Shown here piece by piece: positions 32,939 through 44,100 of a DNA stretch of 64,000 nt. Source of the stretch: Cytidiella melzeri (lineage: Eukaryota > Basidiomycota > Agaricomycetes > Polyporales > Irpicaceae); assembly GCA_022592445.1 (NCBI GenBank), contig JABYQR010000011.1, forward strand, positions 124,001 through 188,000, read 5' to 3'. Numbering within the stretch: position 1 is the first letter of the stretch; each line of letters begins with the position of its first letter. A program made the position numbers and the translations under genes. The notes under the pieces are model-generated. The model did not search any database. It was given only the letters and a program-made list of their open reading frames with translations, and had not been told where the DNA came from.

Positions 32939-35900
32939 ATGCCCAAGAGGCGACGTCAAGTCGAGGAACAGTTTTATGTCGGTGAGCTATGTCTTCTATA
33001 CATGTAACGAAACAATCAAATAACGCGTGCATGATGGTAGAGGTCATAAAGCAGGCTAGAGTCTCTAGTGATGCCGACTGGGCGAGTACGCTTTTGCTGG
33101 ATATCTTCGCTTATCTCATTTTGCTTCACATGCGCACAGGAATACTATGTGAAGGTAACGATCTGGGCTTTGACTATAATCTCATGCTTGCGATGCTGAC
33201 ACAACCGGAATGTCGCATAGTGGGGAGGGTACACTTCAGATGATAACAGGTAAGTGGTCCCACTTTCGTATAAAGACTGACCTCAATGTTTTCATAGTTG
33301 GGAGCCCGCCGCCAACTTACAGAGCTGTGAGCGGCTGCTCAAAAGCTTTTGGGCCAACATTGGCTTGGATGACAACGTATATGAACCTGGTTATACCGTT
33401 GAACCCACAAAAGAATGGATAGGTAGGTCCATCTGCCTGGCTTTCTCGCAAACATGCTTATCTGCTGTCAGAGGAAGAGGTAGCACTCTTCAACGAGTCC
33501 TCTCCAGAGAAGTTGTCAAAAAAGAAGAAGAAAGAGTATAAAGCTAGTACGGCTGCAGGCTCCAGTACACCTGTTAGTGCAAGCGCAACATCTTCCACGT
33601 CCAAGCAGTCGGTCGGCAAGGTTAAGAAGCAGAAGGTATTCTGATTCCCATTGACTGTGACTTCCTTTTTTTTCTTTCTTTTCTCACAGCGATTTGTAGG
33701 CTAAACCTAAGAAACCAGGTTGGGTATGGGCTACTAGTTCTGTAAGCAATCAAGGATTTCACTTGGAAAATGACCAGCTCATAGGGCTACAAGGACGGCG
33801 AGGCGCCTCTTCCCAAATCTACAAAGAAGTCGTCGCGCAAGGAGCCACAATTGTCACCAGTAAGCACCAAAAGTGAAAATGCAAGTGATGATTCTCAAGG
33901 AAAAAATAGATTGAATTAGACTCGGACGGCGAGGCACCTCTTCCCATTTCTGCAAGGAAGACGTCACGCAAGAAGCCACAACTGTCACCAGTAAGTATCA
34001 AAGGTGAAATCGCAAGTGAAATTGCTCAAGGAGAAGATAGTTTGACATAGAGTCGGACGAATCGGATGCACCTCTAGCTCAAAGTCGACCTGCAACAACC
34101 AAGGTTTTGCGAGCAGCCAGTCAGGTGCAGTTCATGTGCATATCATTTATGCATTTTCTGATTGCCAACACAATAAGCGGAAGGATGATGCGAAGCTGAA
34201 AAACGCTTCCAGTATGGAGGCCAAACGTACCAGAGATCACGATTCTCTTTTCTCAAGTCCATCTTCTCCGGCTGTTCTCCTGGACGAGCAAGAGGAGTTG
34301 CATGTACCCATACCTCACGCACCCTCCCCGCAACCATCTGCCTCGACACCACGCTCTCCGAGCCCTCGTCATGCTGACGCTAAGGGACCTGCCAGGCAGG
34401 AAGCCCGATCTAATCCTCTGCAGCTATCTATCCGAGTTCCTCCTGTCGGGCCTTTATATCCCACTCCGTCTGCTACTATTGCCAGTACTCCGGGTACTGC
34501 TTCTGCGAGTGGCCCAAAGGCTCCAAGTCACAAAGAGCGGCAGCAGAAGTCAAAGGTGCAGATGATACCGATGCAACTGGTCGACAAGACCGGCGCTACG
34601 TCTATTCCTACTAAACAGAAGATTGCTCAGCTGTCAGGCACCAATACGTCAAAACCATCCACTCCGCTTTCTGCCTCATTCCTAAGCTCAGAAGTCTTGT
34701 TCCCTCCACAGAAATCATTTTCCAAGTTGAGCTTCAAGAAGAAGAGTGTGAGCACCACTCCCACTCCCACTGTGCCTTCTCCGGTAGTTTCGTCCGCGCC
34801 TGCAAAGCAGCAACATAAGCCCGCAGGCAGTTCATATTTTCCCGACAAAGACATCGCCGACTCACCTGTAACTGCTAGCGGCGGAAGAGGCGACTCGTTG
34901 GGATGGGATGTACCGTCGTCGGCTAACACTTGGGACAGTATTGGAGGAGCGTTCGGTGTAACTTCCCGCAGCGGATCCGAGCCCCAGTCCCCTATGATAC
35001 TCACTTCGAACACTGCTCCTCTAACCAGGTACGAATGGATCGCGTGCTTATGATAGCGACAATTCTGATATGGCTTACAGACGTCCGCCGCCTTCAATAC
35101 CTCGGCAAAGCAACATACAACCGCCACAACCGAAACAAGCTAGCGAGGCAGAAAGATTCTTGAGCACCATAATGCCTCCTGAGTGAGCCAAGTTTTATTC
35201 TCACATTCTGGCAATAAGTTGACGTATCATGAAGACTGGCCGCGCCCATGGAGTATGTATGCAATCGATGTATCCGCGAATACCTGAATCTTACGGTTAA
35301 CAGTGAATCTGCAGACGTAGAACCTCAACGATCGAAAACTTCGCTTGCGGATACCCTTGCCAAGAAGGTGCCCGTTTTCAAACTCAGGTATGTGTTTTGA
35401 TGTTTCCTGAGCAACTTACTCACTCAGCACTTTGGGGCGCGATCAGTGTGGCGAAGAAATGGAATTGGACTGGCGAGCTTTACATGGAAACCGGGCCAGA
35501 CAAAGCAGACAAATTGTGCAATGTCTGTCTATCAGAACCGACAGAACCACGACCTCTCGGGCTGACCATGAACATCATATACAACTCTGAGGTATCTATC
35601 CTTCGCTTGAAGAAATTTCACGACATTCCCGACCTGTACATGCTGCTTCGAGCGTGCGCACCACTTCAACAGTGCTGCAGAGTTTCAAACGCTGCTGGGG
35701 GCGACGCCGTTGCCATAAAGGCCCTTGGTGATGAGTTGACTCGGAACCGACAGGTAAGTGCGATGCCTTGCTTGTGTACGCAGGTGTCTGAAATACTTGT
35801 AGTTCACATATGCAAATGTCTACCTCGACAATGATCGGGTTGGTTTGCTTGTGATCTTCCCTCCAGCCATAACGGAGATTTGCACACTTTTCAGAGTACC

Positions 35901-37214
35901 TGACTATCTCAGTGCTCAAAGCACACTGCTAGCTGCTCTTGTTCCTTGGTCGCTGACTGCCGATGAGTATGTGAACAACACGTCGCTCCAGCCACTGGAC
36001 AATATACGCATGACAGGACAGCTCGACCCCGATCTCCAGAAAGTCCTCAGCACAAACAGACAAACACTCCGGCTACTTCAGAGGCCCCTTTTTGCGCAGG
36101 GACTTCGTATCCACAAGTTTACCGTGGAGATTTATGATTTTCTGACAAGGTCGCCTCGTTCGTATTGCATGTGGCACAGTCCGCCTGAAGGCAAGCTCGA
36201 CGACTCAAAGTACGAGACTTCACTTCTTGTAGCCGTACTCGACGCATGCGGCGCGAAGAATAAGGGTTACAAATCTGACGTGCGGGTGATATTCGTACAT
36301 GTCGGTGCGCTATCAACGCTTGGCAAACTTCCAGCGCTGGCTATGAGAAAATGCAAGCAACAAGATATGCGGATATACTCATTTGGTACGCATTCTACTG
36401 TGCCTCCCAATCGCTGGGGCTTGCGGGAAATCTATCCTATCGGTCCGTCGTATCCAATCACGTCTTTGCCTTCCCTCTTCATAATTGCTATTGTAGGTGG
36501 AATTGTTACCTTCACTCCGGCAGCCCTTTTGGAAGATCCCCTTGGCATATACAAGTTGATCAAAATGGTGGACCAGCATCCGCTCTGGATGTGCTATGTG
36601 CACCCTTATGTTCTTGCTGCCCTTTTCAAGCAGGATTACGCGAACAGCGACCCGGTTGCAGTGGTTGAGAGGTCAGTGTCTGTGAACAACGTATATGCCC
36701 CTCTCTGACTTGGGAGCAGAGGTGAATTCATCTATTTGGATCTGCTCAAGCTGATAGAAAACGGGACACTGTCGCTGCTGTATGCTCCGCCCGTCACTCG
36801 GGCTCCCCGTTTGGAGAAAAATCGGACGAACATCATGTTAGATCCTCACGTCCAATGGGCGGAATGGGTGTTCAAAGTGCAATTCTCCGAGCGGACAGAG
36901 ATCTTGGCGGAATGTGTCAGGATGTTCGAAGTCGCATTTCCAAACGCGTTGCACAAAGACATCAAGGCCATCGTCGAAAAGGAAGTCTTGGGAGATATGG
37001 CGCGAATGCAGCTGCAGCCAGATATGATGGATAATCACCGACGTTTTGTTGCGGTCATGGACGCCCGGAATGAACTCGAGCTGGATGGGGTGCGTACTGA
37101 AACCGCTCGTTTTGGTTCGAGAGCTGATATTTGTCGTCTTCGCAGGTTGAGCTGACCACTGCGCAACATTTCAATTTCCGTGATGACTGGTCCTATCGAG
37201 CTAGCGTAGCGTAA
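32939..37214 (+). CDS. Large chromodomain protein with conserved C-terminal region
   Basis: ATG 32939 starts MPKRRRQVEEQFYVEVIKQA. The chromodomain is spread over five small exons (32939-32981, 33041-33081, 33140-33154, 33221-33249, from 33298): FYVEVIKQARVSSDADWEYY, VKWGGYTSDDNSWEPAANLQ, LLKSFWANIGLDD. Aromatic cage residues (Tyr of FYVEV, Trp of VKW, Tyr of GGY) are present, so it may read methylated histone H3. A Lys-rich linker, three related acidic exons (33785-34124), a long Ser/Pro segment (34178-35028) and a folded-looking C-terminal part follow (LWGAISVAKKWNWTGELYME, IVTFTPAALLEDPLGIYKLI, DQHPLWMCYVHPYVLAALF), ending RASVA. About 1,150 residues. A role in heterochromatin is inference. 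The frame does not close at 35388-35427 with the obvious splice sites. Confidence 0.8.
33082..33139 (+). other. Probable GC-AG intron in the chromodomain gene
   Basis: Exon 2 ends with TGG and the intron starts GCGAGT; it ends CGCACAG. Exon 3 is then GAATACTATGTGAAG (15 nt, EYYVK). The only GT donor nearby (GTACGC at 33086) would shift the frame and destroy the chromodomain. GC donors with the GCRAGT pattern are the usual noncanonical type. Confidence 0.7.
33785..34124 (+). repeat. Tandemly duplicated exon-intron unit (three copies)
   Basis: Exons 33785-33859, 33910-33990 and 34041-34124 share the pattern acidic patch, APLP/APLA, then a basic Ser/Lys segment (DGEAPLPKSTKKSSRKEPQL; DGEAPLPISARKTSRKKPQL; SDESDAPLAQSR). 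Units start 125 and 131 bp apart and the introns are also alike (GTAAG donors, AAGTGAAA/GGTGAAAT runs, AAGG before the acceptor), so exon and intron were copied together. All three keep phase 0. Confidence 0.8.
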
Positions 37215-37407
37215 TGTTACAATATATGTTTCTTTTAGCATACAACCCTTTCAGAGACGCACTGCCCAATGCATGTGATTGTGATCCTTCAACGCGTCTC
37301 GACTTTGATCATGGCGCTTGCCGGCGAGGTCGTCGTTGTCCAACTCGTGCATGATTTCAAGAGGTTGGGGGAGCTCTCGTAACGCTCCCAACTTGTTCTA
37401 AACCGCC

Positions 37408-38148
37408 ATGGACGCAGTCTCACAAATCCTTGCCGACCCCGCCTACCACGACTACTTCGCCATCCTCAAGGGCGCACGCAACGGACTAGTGTACGGTGTC
37501 AAAGTAAGGTTCCCCCATGCGCTCATCATGGCCATCCTGTTCGGCCGGGGAGAGTACGTCTATCCAACTTCAGATTGAAGCCCTAACACTGAGTTTTCCA
37601 ACCGCCAGTTGGCCAACTCGGCTACGCACGATCTTCCGCGCCACGAAGACGCATGCGCTGAACCTAGCCAAGTTCGTCTCTTTGTACAAGACGCTTCTGC
37701 TACTTCAGAAGAAGTTCAACGGAGGCAAGGAGCGAAGCTTGGACACATTCATCGCCGGCCTGGTAGGCGGCTATGTAGTATTTGGGGAACGCAGTGCTAT
37801 CAATGAGCAGGTACGCAGAGACGTACCAGTCACTCTCTGCAAACATTGACAACAAACATGGCCATTCAGATCGTACTGTACGTCTGCTCGCGTGTAGTCG
37901 CGTCACTCATACCCCGTGCGCCCTCACCCTACAACATGTCCTCCACCGCGTCCTCTGCTGTTAGGCCCGTGCCTCCCAACGCACGACATTTCTCCATTTT
38001 CGCCGCTGTGTGCTGGGGCGCAGTCATGTGGTTGTTCCAGGAACGAGGAGAGACCATCCAGCCTGGAATGTTTAACTCTATGCAATATCTCTACCGGGAT
38101 TCGGACCATTGGGACAGTCTCAAGACGCTGCTGTGGCATAATCGGTAG
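37408..38148 (+). CDS. PXMP4: Peroxisomal membrane protein PXMP4/PMP24 type
   Basis: Integral peroxisomal membrane protein of the Tim17/22/24 superfamily; transport role unproven. Three exons (37408-37553, 37609-37810, 37870-38148) total 627 nt = 209 codons. The chain reads MDAVSQILADPAYHDYFAIL, GARNGLVYGVKVRFPHALIM, then RTIFRATKTHALNLAKFVSL, NGGKERSLDTFIAGLVGGYV and VFGERSAINEQIVLYVCSRV. The Gly-rich hydrophobic stretches (LVYGVKVRF; FIAGLVGGYVVFG; FAAVCWGAVMWLFQ) are the expected membrane helices. It ends GETIQPGMFNSMQYLYRDSD then HWDSLKTLLWHNR. Length 208 matches the family. Confidence 0.92.
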
Positions 38149-38600
38149 ACTGGGTGTTCTGTGGGCGGCGCGGGCTACTGCTTTTCTTGCAACTACAGGG
38201 ACTGTACTAGATTTCACTGCGGGCTCGTAGCTGATAGCGTTGACTACGGGTATACCACACATATAAAGCCTTAGCTGGGTGCCTCGTATTTCTACCGCTA
38301 GGGATAGTGCATGCGACGAGCACATATAGACGATACCTTCACAATCAATGCATGTCTGGACACAAACGACTGCAAGGCACACCCGAGTCTGCCGTTAGAA
38401 CGAGATTCTCGAACTCTGGATTCACTGAATCACATGCGCCAACATATCCCTTAGAGATTCATGATACTTGGTGGTAGCCACATTCAGCGGTTCCTCTCGC
38501 ACATGATAACTTGGTGTCAACATATTACATAGGTTATAGTTATCCAATCAGATACAGTACAGCACTAGAGCTAAATTGGTGGGGGGAGCCCACGGTATCT
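38149..38600. other. Intergenic between convergent genes
   Basis: 452 bp with no gene recognised; it should contain the 3' UTRs of PXMP4 and the BTB gene. Confidence 0.5.
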
Positions 38601-39700
38601 TCAATAGTCGGGTTCAACTCTATCAATCCTACGAGGGATCCTAGCACATTTGTACTGACACGAGTGGTATAAGATTAAGAATGAGGAGAATGCAGAATAA
38701 AGACTGACGGCTAGCATGGCAACGGCTGCTTTGCACGCCCGTCTGCAGGTCTGACAGTCCGCCATCTCGTCGACAAGAGGCTCCATCAAGGCTGCCACGT
38801 CCGTCGCTGTTGCCGAGTGGTCAGTTTCTTTCCAAGTGAAATTAATACTGGGGATTTTCTCCCCCAAAACTCACCTGCTTTGATTTGACTTGATATAGCT
38901 TGTTTCCTCCCTTCCCATGCAATCTTTGTCCTCTGCGAATGACGGCTGCACTCTCCGTACCCGTGCGGGAACACTTCCTCGTTTCCGAGTATATCTGACA
39001 GTCTCTTGACTCGGAAGTCATGCAACAGCACCAGCTGGTGGTATGCTTCCGCTGTGGGGATAACCTTTATTTCTTCTGGGCCGTACTTGCTCAGCGGCGG
39101 ATGGAGGAGATGTGCGCTTGCCTCTGCGGCTATATCGCTGAAGCCAAGGGTGCAGGCAGTCCCGTAGACCTGCAGAGGGAATACAGACGCGTACGCGGCG
39201 AGATGGGACCTGAGGACTCCTGTGACCTCCCGGGAGAGGGCGTACTTGTCTGCGAGGACGAACATCGATGGTAGGAGTGGCCATGGGATGGTCGCCTCTG
39301 AGATCTTGTGCTCCCATACACGAGTGAAGTCTTGCGACTCTTCGGCCGGAGACGCGACGAACGGTGCGGGGGGCGAGTGTAGGAGCTGAAACAAGGTGTT
39401 CAGGACAACCGCCGACTCGTGCAACTCCAGTGTCTTGTTGTCTTCATCGAGTGTATTGACCATGTAGAACCCAGCATCGCAGCAGGAAAACATGTCGCCT
39501 AAGTAGTATGTTACAGGGTTGGGGAATGGGCGAGGCGAATTAATCAGAGACGTTCAGACAACTGCCAGCTGACACGACTTACGGAAGACTTCACTCCCGC
39601 TAGTGAGGCATTCCCGCTTCACACTGAATACGTCGCCATCAGGTACCGAACGGACAGAAAAATCCGGACTGTCGCACTGGAAAACGCGATAGCCTGGCAT
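38601..39700 (-). CDS. BTB/POZ domain protein
   Basis: ATG 39700 gives MPGYRVFQCDSPDFSVRSVP, DGDVFSVKRECLTSGSEVF; an intron (donor at 39582) leads to RDMFSCCDAGFYMVNTLDED, LELHESAVVLNTLFQLLHSP. This matches the BTB/POZ fold common in expanded basidiomycete families: the D-x-x-x-x-S-x-D-G-x-x-F start, then F-R-D-M-F-S. The middle holds FVLADKYALSREVTGVLRSH, LAAYASVFPLQVYGTACTLG, then a C-terminal half with DCQTCRRACKAAVAML. The 3' end is uncertain: read straight through, 315 codons with a hydrophobic stretch (LAVSLYSAFSSFLILY); or a 54-nt intron (GTCAGT...GTGTCAG) removes it. Both keep frame. Partner and role unknown. Confidence 0.8.
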
Positions 39701-40251
39701 TGGGTCAGTACTAGTGAAGCGTCGAAGGGTGCAGTGCCTTTGTGAACTTGCCGAACTCGCAGTTGGGCTCGATTGTGCGACGAGGGCTTAGCCTGTTTCG
39801 TGGCTTTATTTATACCTGGATAGAGGATAGCATGTCAGCGATGTCAAAGGAGAGTTACACGTAGCGGGCATCTGCGCAGAGGCAGTGTCGTCGACCATCA
39901 TCAGTGTTGTAGCAGTTGTCGACCACGAAGCGCAGTCGACAACAGGGTTGCGATAGACTGCGCAGTACGTGTTCGAGCACGAAAGAGTCAGAGACAGAGG
40001 GTATACACGTATGAGCGAAGCAAAATATCCGTGCATGTGTGAGGCGAATGGCAATATGTACATCGACGCGTGAAGTTGGCGCTACGAAAGCTCGTACAGT
40101 CATGACGTTTCCTCCAATCAGTAAAACCAGGTAGTGCCCAAGTAGACAAGAGAAAAGAATGGACAGAAAAAAAGATACGCAAGACGGGGGGTATCATGGG
40201 AAGAAGGTAAGGGTGATCCACCGTTGAATCTATAAAGTCCTGTGCGCGCCC
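39701..40251. other. Intergenic, no gene recognised
   Basis: 551 bp; three overlapping minus-strand ORFs (39806-40221) lack motifs and share no splicing with neighbours. Holds the 3' UTR of the Ras gene and the promoter of the BTB gene. Confidence 0.5.
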
Positions 40252-41122
40252 CTACATAACAATACACTTGATTTTCCTCTTCTCCTTGTCCTGCGATGGT
40301 CGTGAACCTGATCCGCCCTGCTCCGCCTGTCTCGATTGCCGTAGTAGCCTGACAATCTGCGTGAATAACCGCTCGACGTTGACGCATTTTTTGGCGGATG
40401 TTTCGAGGAATTCGCAGCCAAAGTGCCGCGCGAGCTGCGCACCCTCTTCTCTTGATACTTCTCGCTCAAACTGCTTGTCGCACTTATTGCCGACAAGCAT
40501 GAAAACCGCCTTCTCCCTCTTAACTTTCAGCATAGCTTGGCGGAAGACCTCCACTCGATCGAAGGTCGCCCGCGACGCTATAGAGTATGCCAGGATAAAT
40601 CCCTGGCCTTCCCTGAACGCGAGAGTAAGACGACACGCTGTGAATGACCAATCGGTTCTTACTTACCGTACCCATTGATCTCGCAGCGTAGCATACTCCT
40701 CTGAGATCGTCTGTGAGGACTATGCGGCAAGCGAGCGAGGGTGTTTGACGTACCTTGACCAGCCGTATCAATCACTTCTACATAACACATTCGATTGTCC
40801 ACAACTAGCTGCTTGCGATAGAAATCCTCTATTGTGGGATCATATTCCTAATAGCCTGGGAGTTAGATGTTGCATATCATGCGACATTGCAGGACACGCA
40901 CGCCTATTGCAAAGGATCAAGAGGACGGGTCAATCGCTTGTCATGCGATTTGAGACAATTGGATCTTTACGCACCAACATAGCAGTTCAAAGTAAACTAG
41001 GTGAAAATCGAGGACACGATTCAGAGGGTTTCTGAAAAGAGCTCAATCACGCGCACCTGCACAGCCAAGGCTGTCTTTCCTACGCCTCCATCACCCAGCA
41101 GAGCTATTCTCCAGCTATCCAT
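40252..41122 (-). CDS. Ras-family small GTPase with a 2-nt microexon
   Basis: Membrane-bound GTP switch. Six exons (41122-41057, 40996-40975, 40903-40902, 40847-40754, 40700-40667, 40612-40252) of 66, 22, 2, 94, 34 and 361 nt total 579 nt = 193 codons. [20 protein letters not shown] holds the P-loop with residues 10-17 at the same positions as in H-Ras. Switch I reads [14 protein letters not shown] with Thr35; switch II reads [15 protein letters not shown] with Gln61; NKCD and ETSAKK complete the guanine-binding motifs. The tail is basic (KEKRKIK) and ends CIVM, a CaaX box for prenylation. The 2-nt exon supplies part of codon 30 and restores normal spacing between P-loop and switch I. Pathway (cAMP or MAPK) cannot be told from sequence. 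Confidence 0.92.
40902..40903 (-). other. Two-nucleotide microexon (GC) of the Ras gene
   Basis: Flanked by an acceptor TGCAATAG and a donor GTGCGTGT on the minus strand. The upstream intron is 71 nt (40974-40904), the downstream 54 nt (40901-40848). Codon 30 becomes G|GC (Gly), followed by Glu31-Tyr32-Asp33-Pro34-Thr35. Confidence 0.7.
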
Positions 41123-44100
41123 TTCTAGAGTGCGATATACGGAAAAGAGAGCTGGGTGTCGACGCGGTTGCTGGATTGACTTGGGGTGTTAGATACGGAG
41201 GCTGTGGCTGTACCCTGAACATTGAGAGTTAGCTGTGGCGGGGGGAGCAGATGGAGCGGGGAGTACGCACGAGCAAAGGAAGTGTGCGGAGGGGGACGAA
41301 GAGTGTGCAGAAGAGAGTCTTCGGAATGGGAGATGCAAGCAGAGTAGAAAGAAAGCCGATGCCTGAATGTCGTGCCAGTTCGTTGAAGGTCGTTAAAGGA
41401 GGGCGGGACGAGGCCTGTCGTTGCGGAGGGCGGGGGACGTGAGCAGCGAGAACAGTGTGATAGAATAACCTCCAAAGACTCGCCCCTCACTATTTCTACA
41501 AAACATACGCCAACCTCGTCCAAATTAGGCCACTTTCGGCCCAATTCAGCGCCAAAATTGGTCCCAATCTCTGCTAATTTGGGCAGATATGCCCGGAATA
41601 TATCCATCGTCGCCCCTCGTGTGTGCTATTGTCCGCATCCCAGCGAGTGCGTCTACGACAAGAGTGCTGCAGCCCCCTCGTCGCAGCCGTGTCTCCGTGC
41701 CCTGCTCTCGGGCATCGCCGCCATCCGTTGGGTGGCCTCAGGCACGGTACATGAATCATGCAGGCGGATGGTCTACGCCTGACCAACAATGAATTTCTAG
41801 AGTCTCGTTCATGTGCTCACCCTCTTTTTCTTATTTCAGTGGTGCCTCGAGGCGGATCAGAAACTGCTGCGTCGAGACCCTCAAGCCCGCCCCCGCCCCC
41901 TATGCTGTGCGGACGGGCGGCCCGGCATGCAATCACCCCGAAATTCGAATTTGCCACCGCCTCGAACGTCGAGCTGGGGACCAAGTAGGTGCTGGTCGCT
42001 GCCAGGGCGCACGTCGTGTTGGAGCCAAGTCTTACTCTTCACTGCGACTCTGGCTCGGAGGCTGAATGTCTCGCGTCTGACAGCGAGGTTTACATTATAG
42101 ACCCCGCTGTGAAAGCATTACCCACACCATTGACTGGTCAGATTCGAGGTTTATAAAGGAGGATGTACGCCTTTCTTGTCGCCACAGCATTTGGTGGGTG
42201 AACAGGCTGGACGCCGGCCCTCCAGACAGCCGTGGACGGGCTAACACCGATAATTGACTGATTCAAGATCAGCTGTCTGTCGCTCGAGAGTGCAGTGCCA
42301 TAGTAGGAGAGGATATCGTGGAGATGCAGTGCGACTTACGTGATACGGACAACCAATCGAAAGCGAAAGCACAAGACATCGAGGTGGACGAGAGCTAGAA
42401 CGCTGTGTTCTCTCCCGCTGAGCACGGCTTTCCATGCACGAACTGGCGGAGACAAGGCTAAATGGGTTGGCTGGATGTCCAATACAGTGATTAGGCACTC
42501 GTGAATTCCGTGAGAGTGCCACACGATTGATCCGAGTCGCAGGAACAAGATGTAGCGCTTTCAAGAGTGGTATCTTTATCTAAATCATCTGTGACCAAGT
42601 AGCGGACGAATAACCAGATGGTCAGCCTCAGTCTGAGCAGGAGAAAACAACAGAGTGAGCACACGGATAATATCGCCCGTACACGGAACTACTCGAGATA
42701 TGAAAACAGACACGTCTCTCCTTGTACTCGTAAATTGTGGCGTCAGCTGCTCATCGACCTGCGCCCATGACTCAACTGGGACGCTAACAAACGGTCCGTG
42801 GTCGTGTACGGTGGAAGGGTTAAAGGGCATCGGAGGCAGTACGTACGCTTGTCTGCTTGGCTAGACTTCTGCCCGACACCGTTTGCGGCAGAATCGCAAA
42901 CAATATATGTTCACGGCCAGCTGCTACACTACAGCTGCCCATATCCAGTCATCGTTCGCACACAGTGGCAAGGAAAGTACCGGGTTGGATCTCGAGATTG
43001 TACTGCAGGTACGCATGGTGCTTTGCTGTTCATCTGCTCGGAGAATGTACGAGGTCAGTCACGGTGTGAATGGTGCCATCCGAGTCGCATGCACTCACCC
43101 ACCCGATTATCTAAAAGACAACTCTAAACGAGAGCTCCCGAGACTCTCCTCCCCTCGTTCCTCTCTCAACACCTTGCAATGCATGTCGCCGCCAATATGG
43201 TAGGTCAAACCGTTGTGGCTAGTTCCTGAACAAGTTACATCCCCCGGGCGGTTGCAGCTTGAAGCTTGAATCACAATCAAGCTCACAGTGAGATCTCAAT
43301 CGAGATCTCTTGGTGGCGCCGCTCTCTAGCGCACTCCGAGTCGTCGTGACTGTGCTCACTGCTCACCATAACGTGCAACCATCTGCCAGTAAAGCAGTAA
43401 TGCAGAAATCTATGCGTTATGGGGTGCAGGCAGCCCTAGACAAGAATAATGACGATTGATGGCTGATGCTGCCCGTTGGCCGCGGTCACACTCAGTCGTT
43501 GCGTTCTGACCGTAATAGTGAGCAGCTGCAGCACTTCACCTCTTGTGCGCGACATACTGACGTATCTTTCTCTTTTCTTAGTGCGGCGCGCACTCTCGAA
43601 AAGGATCATACGTTGCATGTGAAAGCACAGAGCAGCGGCGTGGTACAGTGGTCGTGTCGTTCCAGAAGGAGTGTTTCCTTCATCAGTCCGGACCTCAATC
43701 CTATATCATACCACGGCTGATAATACGCAATTCGATCTGTATTTCCATCTCTCAGTCAGATGATAGTCTGACAGCGTTCCCGCTCATCGAACCTCAGCTA
43801 TCGGTCATGACTTTACCGGTGAGTAAAGTTTACGGTGTGAGCATACACATGTACTTACTGACAGCGTCAGCGCCGTCTACAGGCCTCGTTTTTGAAAGAT
43901 ACCGGCATACACTCCACGGCCATGCACCTACGGGACATGGCGATCCTCCACACCGGGTCTGGACCACCTGAAGCTTCCAACTTGTACGTTAACACGCGCG
44001 AGCTCAATACAAATGCTCCTCTGCAGGTATTCTGATGGTCTCTGGTGCCGAACTGGGCTGGAGCTGGTATTCTCCGTCGCAATAACAGGCAGACGCACTC

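Noticed and set aside
35845..36708. 287-codon ORF as a separate gene inside the chromodomain locus
   Set aside because: It continues the chromodomain reading frame through splice sites on both sides and reads through one in-frame intron (from 36446).
41125..41607. 160-codon minus-strand ORF upstream of the Ras gene
   Set aside because: It runs into the Ras leader on the same strand, is Pro/Ser-rich without motif, and is probably 5' UTR or promoter.
43255..43320. Palindromic AAGCTT and GAGATCTC strings suggesting a transposon end
   Set aside because: Short inverted motifs only; no partner terminal repeat or target-site duplication was found.
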